This document shows, in pieces, positions 9,380 to 17,874 of a stretch of 27,420 bases of DNA. A program made the translations under genes and the position numbers. Each line of letters starts with the position of its first letter. Within the stretch, counting starts at the first letter, position 1. The stretch is from contig NW_005179107.1 in the NCBI RefSeq assembly GCF_000350225.1, positions 8,014 through 35,433 of the forward strand, written 5' to 3'. Source of the stretch: Chondrus crispus (lineage: Eukaryota; Rhodophyta; Florideophyceae; Gigartinales; Gigartinaceae). The notes below the pieces were generated by a model. That model was not told where the DNA came from and did no database searches. It saw nothing but the letters and a program-made list of their open reading frames with translations.

Positions 9380-10070
9380 GGGAGCACGCGGCGCGGACGC
9401 CACGCGCTAATTGAACCGATCGGACGAGCTCGCGAAAAGGGAGTGGCTCACTGGCCGGTTACGCGCAGTCGCCCCGTGGTGCGTGAACGGGAGCGACCGG
9501 TAACGGGTTAGAAGCCAGCGCGCGCGACAGACAACCGAAAACGGACGTACGTAGGCGCGAAAGGGACGGGGGCGAGCTTACCCCAGTTTACTGGTGGGGA
9601 CCGGTGTCAGGTCTTAACCACTCAGAGGGACGCCTTGGACACCTGTCCCAGTATACAGTAGTACAGTACCTGCCGCCTAGTGCGTGCCGGGTACTGTACA
9701 CAATTAAAAAGCTAGCGCCTCAATTCCTAATTACCGCGCGGACGCTGCAGCTACACGTGTGTACTACTGTACACACGCGCTGCTTACAGACTACCGCACG
9801 GATGCCACGTGTGCTGGCGTACACGCGTAATACTGGCATACCGCTTGGCCGACACGTGCACTACTGTACACGTACGCCAGATTACGACCGCTCGGCACGC
9901 GCGCGCTCCCTACACGTGGGCACACCCGCCCACCTGTCCACCGTGCACGGCCGCACTGTTAATAATCTCCCGGCGCGCGCGTCCGTCGTTATACTACACA
10001 GCGGAGCGCGAGGAGCGAGGGCCAAGTACGAAGGGGGGGTTTGTTGCGAGCGAAGCGAGCCCCCCCGTAG
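9380..10070. other. Non-coding GC-rich insert with CACGTG repeats inside the retrotransposon
   Basis: This segment separates RT from RNase H, which are normally close in DIRS polyproteins. It contains four CACGTG hexamers (9754, 9806, 9853, 9913). A degenerate tandem unit of about 47-60 nt begins with TACCGC at 9732, 9792 and 9839. Several TACTGTAC motifs occur, plus a G7...C7 foldback near 10026-10066. Long open frames through here are by-products of GC-rich sequence and show no domain. Confidence 0.5.
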
Positions 10071-10089
10071 TAAATTTCTGGGACGTTCC

Positions 10090-11033
10090 CGGTCAGGGAG
10101 ATCAGAGGTTCGCTCCGCTTCGAGCTGTACGCGAAGAGATGCAGAAGGTCCGCCTGTGCCGGCAGTCCCTTCGCAACCTGCGGTACTGGCGCGCGCTGAC
10201 GCGCGGGGAGGGTCGCCATCTCGTCCGCGTCGCTCCGGACCTGACGATGCACTCCGACGCTGCCGACGTGGGCTACGGAGGAACGCTCGGCTCCGATGTG
10301 CTGGCCGGATCGCAGGGTTTGTGGGAGGGCCAAGGTTTCTGAACGACGGCCGACCGCGTGCAGTCGATCACTTGGAGGGAGTTGAGGGCAGTTCGCATGT
10401 TGCTGCAGCTGCACTTCGCCGCGTACGTCAGCCGGCCGGACGTGCGCAAGCTTCTGCTGCACAAGAACAACCAAGCCGTCTGCTTCATCTTGAACGCGAT
10501 GGTGTCCTCGTCCAAGCCGATGATGGCGGAGCTCCAGCGGCTGCACGTCATGATGCAAACGCTTGGGGTGTCGATCGAGGCCCGCTGGCCCTCCGCCGTC
10601 AACCGTATCGGCGACGCCCTGTCCAGGGTTTGAGACCCGGGCGACGTGCAGGCAACGACGCAGCTCCTGGCATCCATACAGGACGAGCACCGGCTCGACT
10701 CGGTGGTGTTCGCATTCCGGCCGCTGGGCGAGACGGCGGTGCACGCCGCAAATACCTCGCGACGCAGATGAGGGAGGACTGGGGCGACGGGAGGGCGCGG
10801 CTATGGAACCACCGTTCGATCTTCTCCTGTTGGTCGTTCGCAAACTCGTGGCGGATGGTAGGAAGGGTGTCCTGGTGGCACCCCACTGGCCAGCGCAAGC
10901 TTGGCATGCGAAGTTGGTGGCTCACGCCACCAGCTACAAGATCCTACAACCGGACGACGACGCCTTCTCTCTACTGCGAAGTACGAAGAGGGGCAACGAC
11001 GCCTGGTCCGTCGTACTCGCAACAATGGCGTAA
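10090..11033 (+). pseudogene. RNase H domain and C-terminal linker of the DIRS polyprotein
   Basis: One frame reads EEMQKVRLCRQSLRNLRYW, then the RNase H start LTMHSDAADVGYGGTL (first catalytic Asp, about 10245). After a TGA at 10340-10342 it gives SITWRELRAVRMLLQLH (Glu), LLLHKNNQAVCFIL and NRIGDALSRV (final Asp, about 10610). In the third motif the usual Asp of a T-D-N pattern is Lys. The following segment to 11033 is in another frame and contains VLVAPHWPAQAWHAKLVAH, the typical tail before the recombinase. It has a stop, a frame change and one lost catalytic residue, so it is not functional as it stands. Confidence 0.75.
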
Positions 11034-12049
11034 GGATCGCATGGCAGGAGGGGATAAGGGATGCTGTGTTGTCAAGGTGCCGGGATGATGGCGCTACCGG
11101 TGGAGCCCAAGCGGCCGCAGACCTCCTCGCTGACTTCGGTTGGACGGCTGGGACCTGGCTCAACCGATCGAGCCAGATCAAGAAGTGGTTTGGATTCTGC
11201 GAAGAGGATGGTAGGCCTAAGCTAGGTGCGTCCGAGGGCGATGTCCTCGATTACATCGGGTACCTGGATCTCGAGGTGCGCATAGGTCCGACATCGATCG
11301 CCCAATACGTAACAGCGGTCTCGCGTTACCATGAGGTCCTCCATGCACCATCGCGCACTCACACGCCCCTCGTCTCCGCCCTGGTAAGGGCCTACGCAAA
11401 CAAGCACGACCTCAAAGGGGTAGTTAAGAGTGCATGTATCGGTCTCTCCGCCGGCCTCGTGAGGCAATTGGTCGTCTACGGCCTGCAGACCTGCGACGTC
11501 GACGAGGCCGGGTACTGTGCTTGTGTGCTCTTTGCTTTCGCCTTTAAGTGTCGCTCCGTATCAGTTGCGCATCTCAAGGACAGCGACATCACGGTCTCTC
11601 CGATGCTCGTGACGGCCGTCCTGACTCACCGCAATGGCAAATCGCGCTCTCGGCCGCTGCGCCTGCAGTTGCCGACCAACCCCACTTGGACACAAGCCGA
11701 CTCTCCCAACGTACTACTTCGCAAGTGGGTCTCCGTTTGGCCGGCGAACCTCGGCTTCTTGAACCTTTGCGACGCTCAGAAGCTCGGAACTGCCGACCTG
11801 GGGATGGCCTTGGAACATGCGATCGCTCTGGTGAATGTCACGGCACCGTCAGGATGCTACTATGCCTCGCATAGCGCGCGCATTGGAGGTTTTAATGAGC
11901 TCCTGGTGCTGCAGTTCACGTGGGAATGGATCATGAACCGGCTCGATTGGGCCTCGCAGAACATGTTCAGCGTCTACTTTGACAGTCGCATTTCTGTCAC
12001 CGCCGCTTCGGAGTGGTTCTTTGCGCATATGCGGACACCGCCCGTCTAA
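10901..12049 (+). CDS. Tyrosine recombinase of the DIRS-like retrotransposon
   Basis: An open frame of 382 codons with no internal stop. It begins at a TTG with no good upstream ATG, so the start is uncertain; the conserved part begins near residue 70. A helical core-binding domain (about 75-170) is followed by the catalytic domain: Arg218 in FAFKCRSVSVAHL, a Lys at 247 in the beta-hairpin, H324-x-x-R327 in YYASHSARIGGFNE, and the nucleophile Tyr359 in MFSVYFDSR. All expected active-site residues are present. The enzyme would integrate the circular cDNA without target duplication. It overlaps the preceding RNase H/linker frame by about 130 nt, which is normal for DIRS elements. It is the only unbroken gene of the element. 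Confidence 0.85.
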   Translation: MACEVGGSRHQLQDPTTGRRRLLSTAKYEEGQRRLVRRTRNNGVRIAWQEGIRDAVLSRCRDDGATGGAQAAADLLADFGWTAGTWLNRSSQIKKWFGFCEEDGRPKLGASEGDVLDYIGYLDLEVRIGPTSIAQYVTAVSRYHEVLHAPSRTHTPLVSALVRAYANKHDLKGVVKSACIGLSAGLVRQLVVYGLQTCDVDEAGYCACVLFAFAFKCRSVSVAHLKDSDITVSPMLVTAVLTHRNGKSRSRPLRLQLPTNPTWTQADSPNVLLRKWVSVWPANLGFLNLCDAQKLGTADLGMALEHAIALVNVTAPSGCYYASHSARIGGFNELLVLQFTWEWIMNRLDWASQNMFSVYFDSRISVTAASEWFFAHMRTPPV

Positions 12050-12093
12050 TGCATCTCCGTGCATCAAGCTATGGCTTTTCTATTTGCCCCCTT

Positions 12094-12263
12094 CGCGTCA
12101 ATGTACACTGGGTGTATAGGGATGAGACTCCACGGGAAATAGCACGCGTCTGTAAGTACTTACTGACAGCCGGGCGTCTCGCCGTACCAGCCTCGCCGCC
12201 GACCCATAAGTAGTAGAAGCGAGCTGTCCTATCCCGCTACCTCTCCTCCCCATGTCTATTTCT
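12094..12263 (+). repeat. Right 170-nt direct repeat of the DIRS-like element
   Basis: Same orientation and nearly the same sequence as 6639-6808; it begins 45 nt after the recombinase stop codon. The sequence right of it (12264 on) is pyrimidine-rich and does not match the bases left of the repeat, so a PAT-type split repeat is not supported. Confidence 0.9.
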
Positions 12264-12578
12264 TTCCCACCCATCCTCTTCACTGCCGCTCTCGTGTCGT
12301 GTCTCCCTTTTCATCATGTCTTTTTCTCTTTCTTTGTTTTCCTTTTGAGTCTTTCGTCCTTTTTAATGTTTGATTCGTTTTGTTCTACTGTAGCGCTACT
12401 GTAGCATGTTGGATCCTGTTAAGCTGATGTCCCACTGACCATCAACCATCGTAAAACTACGAATATCTTCAGTTCATGGTGTACTACACAATCACGACAG
12501 TGTTTCGTGAGACGGATCAGAATATCGCTATTTTATTGGCTCTCTATTCTGTCTCGGGGTAACTGCACAAAGGGCCTA
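12264..12578. other. Pyrimidine-rich spacer between transposons
   Basis: T/C-rich on the plus strand up to about 12380, then a tandem CTACTGTAGCG / CTACTGTAGC at about 12389-12408. No gene recognised. Confidence 0.4.
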
Positions 12579-14859
12579 AAGGGGGGGCACGCAAAGATGG
12601 GACAAAAACTGCCAATTAGCATCATAACTCTGCTTCGCAAACACTCTAGGAACTCATTTCACTATCAATCAACCCGTCACGCCGTTACCAATGAGACCTC
12701 TGCGCGTGGCGAGAATCCTGTAAACAGTACCGTCACAAGGGGACTAAACGTGAATTGGAACTGTTATGGACAAATGGAGAGGAAACTCTCAGAAAGATCG
12801 GACAACCCCAAAAATTGGCCCAATAATTTGCCTTTATTTCAACTAAACCGACTTTGCCACGTCACTTCGGTTCATCCCAATATCCTGCGAAACGAGCTCA
12901 AAGTGGCAACGCTTTCGAAGTGCGAAGCTTTGCCACCAATCGACGCTCTCCTAAGGACCGTGTTCTCACCTGATGCCCACCTCGTAACACTTTTCCACGA
13001 CGTTGCGCTTTGCGTGATCGGTTTGTGGCAGGCTGGGATTTTTTTTGACTCGTGTGAGCTCTTTTTCCAGCTTTTTGATTTCTTTTGAACGCCGCCTGCG
13101 CGCATTGCCTCTCTCGTTTCTACGAACCAAATCGAGGGGTTGCGGTGCAGTCACGACACAACCATTCGTGGTATCCACAAACCTGGACGCGGTCATTACT
13201 GCATCGGAGCCTAATATTTTTTCCTTAGTTTCAGCCATCTTTTTTTAAAGGCAGCATCCAATTCCTTCACCATCAGGATGGGGGCACCGACCATTGCGGA
13301 TGCTGGACGAGGGTTGACAAGGATACGACATGGGTCCAACGGCCACAGTCTAGATTGTGAAAAGCTAGCACAGATGTTGTCTCGAGTAACCGACATATCA
13401 TATGCATACCGCAGCACACTGCAAAAAGCGTAGACATCAAAAAGTTTGTCTGCAGCATGCAACATGCAGTTCTGTAAACCAATGTCAATGTAGTGTTTGA
13501 AGGATGGAACAAAACTGAGTCACACGGCTGGGTCTTGCCGGACGTGTGGCAAGGAAGAACTTATACAACAACGTTATGACGACTAAATAATTCAAGAACT
13601 TCCAGTGACAGATGCGATCTGTATCCATCGTTAACGAGAAGGACGCTTCTGTTGTTCTCCGTTAGATCAGAAACATAGAGGACGAACTTTTGAGCCCAAC
13701 TGATAAAATTGCGGCGATCCACGCCTCCATTTTCCTCTCTCATCGCTAGCACAGAGTGTCTTGGAAGGACCGACAGCGGTGTCTCGGCCACTTCTGTTCC
13801 ATTACGTATAGCAATCTTGTAGGGAACTCGAGTCCCTTTCATTACAAACAATGGCGGACCGTGTTCGCCCGCAGCCGAAATAACAGGCATCATTGTAATT
13901 CTCGCCATGCTCGCAATATCAGGACGCCGCATGTCCCTTGCCCCGTGGCGGGGCATCAACCTTCGTGCCCGAGATTCCGCACCTGCATCGCGGTTTGGAG
14001 TACAACCACATTCGTCGAGGTTAAACAATCGGGAAGCGTCCATTTTATACTCACTGATGAGTTTTAGAGTAGCAAAATGATTGGTAATGGACTCAGAATC
14101 GACTTGGCGAAAGCGGACAGCTTCCTGAGTAACCGGTCGAGCAAAGACTAGTTCTTTAGAGTGTCGTTGACGAAAACGGTACAAAAAAACCTTGCTCGGT
14201 GCTTTGAAATTCCACTCAGCTGGCAGAAGATGGCGCCGTGCGGCAGGCATTTGTGAAATGAGGATTTGAATGGCTTCACGAAGGTGTTCTTGAGTCATGA
14301 GCAGCCGCTTATTAGCGTTTTCTAGTAAAAAACCGACTACATTTCGCTCCTCGGCTGCTGTGAAGGCTGCCTTTCTTCCCTGCTTCTGCACAGCGGTGTG
14401 CATTCTTCGCTGCAGTGTTGCCCGTGGTATGCCAAACTTGGTCTCAGCGGCCCGGTACGTGTTTTTGTCGCGCACATATTGAAGTGCCTCATTGATTGAG
14501 GCAGGTGCTACAACGCGTTTTCGCGATGCCGGAATAATGGGGTTGACTGGGTTGGTGCAACGCTCAATTGTTCGGCAGTCTTGAGAGGGTACGGAGGGAC
14601 TTTGTGGACACTTTGAAGGCAGTTGTGCTCATATGATGTCTATAAGAGGATGGGTCGGGGGGTTGTTTTGGGCGGGAAAGTCAATGGAAAGATTAGTTTT
14701 TGAATCTAGCCACACAGTTTCGAGCAACAGTGACTTTTCTCCGGCGTTTGGTATCACCAGAGATGCTCCAGCAATGCAAAACGCAATTTGTGGGCTTTTT
14801 GCAACAATTTATGTTGTCTCATGATTAAGTGAATGTCTCATCTTTGGGTGCCCCCCCTT
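12579..14859 (-). mobile_element. Pogo-like DNA transposon (2.3 kb)
   Basis: Flanked by TA at 12577-12578 and 14860-14861. The terminal inverted repeats are about 25 nt: the left end reads AAGGGGGGGCACGCAAAGAT, and the right end, reverse-complemented, reads AAGGGGGGGCACCCAAAGAT. It carries a single transposase gene on the minus strand with psq and CENP-B-type DNA-binding motifs and a DDE domain. The gene is inactivated. The run of seven G's at the ends resembles the short pogo-like element at 2716-3254, but the remaining terminal bases differ. Confidence 0.85.
12966..14632 (-). pseudogene. Pogo-like (psq/CENP-B/DDE) transposase, broken
   Basis: A MSTT start at 14632 soon meets a stop. The body runs in another frame, beginning with a psq helix-turn-helix (INEALQYV...YRAAETKFGIPRATLQRRM). 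A CENP-B-like region follows (FTAAEERNVVGFLLENANKR, FLYRFRQRH). The DDE domain shows the first Asp in RLFNLDECGCTPNRD and the second in VLLVNDGYRSHLSLEVLELF. A TAA follows at about 13561, and the same frame then gives GKTQPCDSVLF, which holds the third Asp, 35 residues after the second. Further segments with RDNICASFSQSRLWPLDPCR and a basic RRRRSKEIKKLEKELTR tail lie in two other frames. One shift falls in an A7 run near 13238. Identification is firm; activity is lost. Confidence 0.85.
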
Positions 14860-14880
14860 TAGTATGTGAAGTTCACACTA

Positions 14881-15215
14881 GGCCTTCCACGTAGTTATGG
14901 GGTATAAGCCGTAAGAATCAATCATCATCAATAAAATACATCCACAATTGGATACGTTTCCAACAGTACATATTTACAGTGCCATAATTCAGTACGCAGC
15001 TATTCTACAGCAAGGGGCAGCACGACCACAATTACGTGTTAGCTTCATGAGCTTATTGTGATTGAGCAGCCTCAGGCCACCCCATTCCCTGACCGAGGCT
15101 TTTGTCAAATGCCCAAGTCTTTCGACAATAACACAACCCCTTCGCCCGTATCGGAGCCGCCACACCCCCTGGCCCCCCAATCCACTCCACAATCCCCAAA
15201 CCCGCCCCTCCCACA
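14881..15215. other. Spacer without a recognised gene
   Basis: No coding signal. The right half is increasingly C-rich and grades into the minisatellite; 15183-15215 may be a diverged first copy of its unit. It could contain the left end of the Harbinger element, but no terminal repeat was found. Confidence 0.35.
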
Positions 15216-15404
15216 TGCTCCTCCATCTGTCATCTGCCCCTCCGACCTGCTCCTCCACCCCATACTCGCTCCCCCGATCCGCTCCTCCACCCCCCTTTCG
15301 CTCTCACGATCTGCTTCCCCATCCCCCCTGCAGCGCCGACCCGCTCCTCTGTCCCCCTCCTGCCCCTCTGATCTGTTCCGGCCTCTGCCCTCTTGACTCC
15401 GGCA
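15216..15404 (+). repeat. 32-nt minisatellite, about six copies
   Basis: Units start at 15216, 15248, 15280, 15312 (30 nt), 15342 and 15374 (partial). The unit begins YGCTCCTCCA, continues C-rich, and ends in CYCCGAYC. Similarity is highest among the first three copies. The array ends just before the ATG of the Harbinger transposase at 15412, so it would form its 5' leader or promoter region. Confidence 0.75.
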
Positions 15405-15411
15405 CACCGAC

Positions 15412-16684
15412 ATGCAGAATTATTCTTCAGTTGACGCCGCCAACGCTCTGCAAATTCTTGCTGACGCTGCAGTGGAGCGTCAGAACGAGCTTGAGAAATT
15501 CTCAGTTCAGCCTGACGTCTCCGATTCAGATGAAGAAAGCGACTCTGACAGCCGGTCTTTGATCGGTACTACGAGCGCGGCGGAGGGCAAGCAATTGTCA
15601 GCATGATCAATTTTGATCCAGAGGAGTTCACAATCATTTGGGCAAACTACAGAGATTTTATCACAACCCACTACAATTGTGGTCAAGGTCGCAAGTCACC
15701 GCATTCGGCAAAGGAAGTCTTGTTTATGACGCTCACTACCCTAAAACACGGCGGGCAATGGGATTTGTTGGCAAATCTCTTTTCCCTGAAGGGTCCCACC
15801 TTCGAAAGACTCATAATGCGCTTCGTGGACACGCTTTCTACCCACCTCTATGATACACTTGTCGCTCAAAATGGGGAGCTGTACTCCATGACTGAAATGC
15901 TGAAAGAAAAGTCTACTTTAAAGCACTTTTCGTTCGCTCGGTACGCTGTAGATGTCACTTTTCAGATGTGCAACCGGCCTAGTGGCAACATGCAGGAGGG
16001 AAAAAGTTTTTCTCCGGAAAACATAAGCTCTACGGCTACAAGGTGGAGGTTTCAGTTCTCCCAAATGGTTTAGCTATCGGCTGTTCAAAGCATGTGCCCG
16101 GGTCAGTGTCAGACCTTGAAAATTTTAAAGAAAACAGGGCTTTTCATGACGTGAATGTGAGGAAGGCGAGAAGTGACGGACATGTAACAGATCTTGGATT
16201 GTTAGCAGGTGAGTATCCAAGGCAATGGGCGATTTTAGCCGACAAGGGGTACCAGGGCGGAGCAGAGATTGTTCGCTTAGTCAGCCCAAAAAAGAAACCG
16301 CAGAATGCCTGTCTGTCGGTCGATGACGAGCGGTTTAACAGGAAAATCTCGTCAGACAGGATAATTGCAGAGAACTGGTTCGGTAGGGCGTGTGGTCTAT
16401 GGGCGGTTGTCTCTAGCAAATGGAAGTGGTCTGAGAGCAGCTACGATACTATTTTTCAGCTATGTGCTGCGCTGACTAATTTGCACATTACTTGGCATCC
16501 ACTTCGGCAGGAAGACCTGGATCGATATCAGCGTGTGAAAAATCGCCAGCTGCACATCGGTGTGGAACAAGTAGAGCGCCGACGGCAGTCCCAGGAGCGC
16601 TATCGTCGGAAGCGTGCGAGGCGCATGTCCCTGCAGTTGCACAGAGCTGGAATGCCAGATCGCGACCCCGATGCTGATATATGA
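15412..16684 (+). pseudogene. PIF/Harbinger-like transposase, two frameshifts
   Basis: The ATG at 15412 opens the N-terminal domain (VERQNELEKFS, then an acidic DSDEESDSDS run), homologous to the minus-strand copy at 6390. The frame is lost near 15560. The second frame (to about 16030) has MINFDPEEFTIIWANYRDF, GQGRKSPHSAKEVLFMTL, LKGPTFERLIMRFVDTL and ARYAVDVTFQMCNRPSG, which holds the first Asp. A one-base indel in a T-run near 16012 shifts to the third frame: HKLYGYKVEVSVLPNGL, PGSVSDLENF, WAILADKGYQGG (second Asp), DRIIAENWFGRACGLWAV (catalytic Glu), then a basic tail. It matches the DDE_Tnp_4/ALP1-like superfamily in motif order. All three catalytic residues are intact, so only two indels disable it. 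AATAAA follows at 16741. Confidence 0.9.
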
Positions 16685-17163
16685 GGCAATGACTACAGTG
16701 CCATTGAATAGTTCTGTAATGAATCACTTCCAACCCGAAAAATAAATGGCTACAAATTGTGCTAATTAATTGCCAAATTCTCAGTCGCGCATTGTAAGCG
16801 TTAGTCCCATCTGATGCCAATCAAACAATATACACCTCACCCGTCATTGCGTAGTTTCCCAGTCTTTGCGAGAAAGACCTACTGTGAACGCACACCTCCA
16901 AGCGATGCAGCACAGAGGCGATCAAACCCTTCCCGGAGGATTTACTAGCCGAAGCGGCTGATCTCAACTTGGTAGTTTCCACTCGAGGACAGCCCAACCG
17001 CTGATCCAATTTGGAGATTGTGCAGACTCTGCACTGCAGAGCACCGCACGGTATTCCAGCATTTGCACTTGGCGTTGTTTGCCTCAAATGTGGAAGAAGA
17101 CACTCTTCTACTGTACGGGTTAATAACGATAACTTTTTTTGGCTAGACAATCAACAACCAAGT
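16685..17163. other. Intergenic stretch upstream of the Lin0512-family gene
   Basis: No recognised coding sequence. The left part probably holds the transposon's 3' flank, including AATAAA at 16741-16746. The right part should hold the promoter of the gene starting at 17164, but no clear TATA box is visible. Confidence 0.4.
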
Positions 17164-17874
17164 ATGGGATCAGACACTTGTGCCTTCGCACCTCCCGCCT
17201 CCTCAGCCTTCTCCCGCAGGCTCGTTGCCATTCATCCTCGCAGGGGTAAACACCCCGTTCGTACCGCCTGCTTGCCTCGTCGCGTTCGAGCATCAATGAT
17301 GCCGGAAGGTCAGGTAGCAGTCGTTGAAGTAAGTTAGAAGAATGAAGAAAAGCTGTGTGCGCTTCCTTCGCTGTGTTCTAACTCTGAGTTTCAATGCATA
17401 ACTACTTGCACCGTTTCAAGATTGGCTGTGGAACTGACATGCATGGACAAGACGCTAATGTTGCTGCTACCCGAGCGTGTCGAAGTACGTACCGCACCAC
17501 CGCTGCTTTCAAGTCGTACTGCGCAAGGAATGGGAACATGTGTATGACCTAACTCGACAAATTTTCGACGCACACATTTTGCGCTTCAATCAGATGCCAT
17601 TGGGTTCAACTCGTTGCCGGGGCTAAGTCGTTTGCTCCCCGATGGTGATTTGTCGAAGATGAATGTCCACGTGCGGTTGGGTGTCCCCGAGCCTTATGTG
17701 AAAGATGTCGATGAACAGCGAGTCAAAGATCAGTTCCCGTATGGTACTGTTTCTGTCGAAGTTGTAGCTGGCGGTTTAGCTTGCGGTAGCGGCGTTGTCT
17801 TAGCGGAGCAAGGGGATGCACCTGACAATGATACGGCTCTTGTAGTAGTCGCAGCGGTCTCCGTGTTCTGCTAG
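17164..17874 (+). CDS. Lin0512-family conserved protein, three exons, organelle-type presequence
   Basis: Reconstructed exons are 17164-17328, 17421-17484 and 17594-17874, giving 169 residues. The introns begin GTAAGT and GTACGT and end TTTCAAG and AATCAG. Residues 1-45 are rich in Arg, Ala and Ser (SSAFSRRL, PRRVRAS) with almost no acid, as in a plastid or mitochondrial presequence. The mature part has the Lin0512 signature: VAVVE joined to IGCGTDMHGQDANVAATRAC across intron 1, then NAIGFNSLPGL across intron 2. It continues with MNVHVRLGVPEPYVKDVD, FPYGTVSVEVVAGGLACGSG and a beta-rich end AALVVV-type strand to VSVFC. The family is known from bacteria and plants; its biochemical function is unknown to me. 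Each splice junction restores a family motif, which is strong support. It ends convergently with uS14m. Confidence 0.88.
17329..17420 (+). other. Intron 1 of the Lin0512-family gene (92 nt)
   Basis: GAA|GTAAGT donor and TTTCAAG|ATT acceptor, phase 0. Without splicing the frame ends three codons into the intron (TAG). Splicing brings the two halves of the family's first conserved motif together. Confidence 0.85.
17485..17593 (+). other. Intron 2 of the Lin0512-family gene (109 nt)
   Basis: CGAA|GTACGT donor and CTTCAATCAG|AT acceptor, phase 1. The split codon A|AT gives Asn in RACRNAIGFNS. Confidence 0.85.

Larger units (their letters stand above)
6639..12263 (+). mobile_element. DIRS-like tyrosine-recombinase retrotransposon
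   Basis: About 5.6 kb between two 170-nt direct repeats. In order it holds a gag-like region (6882-7341, possibly also 7901-8356), a DIRS-type reverse transcriptase (8244-9107), RNase H (about 10090-10634), and a tyrosine recombinase (10901-12049) that overlaps the end of the RNase H frame. This order, and a recombinase in place of a DDE integrase, define YR retrotransposons. The RT motifs (LSWDIKSGYRRFYLHP, ALPFGWSRS, YLDDF) are of DIRS type. Direct repeats rather than inverted ends recall PAT/Ngaro-type elements, but I could not find their split-repeat arrangement. The stretch 9380-10070 between RT and RNase H looks like an insertion or a decayed spacer. No target duplication is visible, as expected for this class. 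Confidence 0.85.

Noticed and set aside
9989..10843. A 284-codon minus-strand frame over the RNase H region
   Set aside because: It is the antisense of the retrotransposon's coding strand, with no domain; a compositional by-product.
9604..11088. A 494-codon open frame on the plus strand
   Set aside because: It has no recognisable domain and is Arg/Ala/Gly-rich from GC-rich DNA. It runs out of frame over the RNase H and linker segments, which carry the real motifs in other frames.
12050..12340. PAT/Ngaro-type split direct repeat (B1-A2-B2) around the right 170-nt repeat
   Set aside because: The bases left of the repeat (12050-12093) do not match those right of it (12264 onward), so only simple direct repeats are supported.
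15216..15404. CRISPR-like array
   Set aside because: The copies are contiguous and diverged, with no spacers between identical repeats; it is a minisatellite in a eukaryotic genome.
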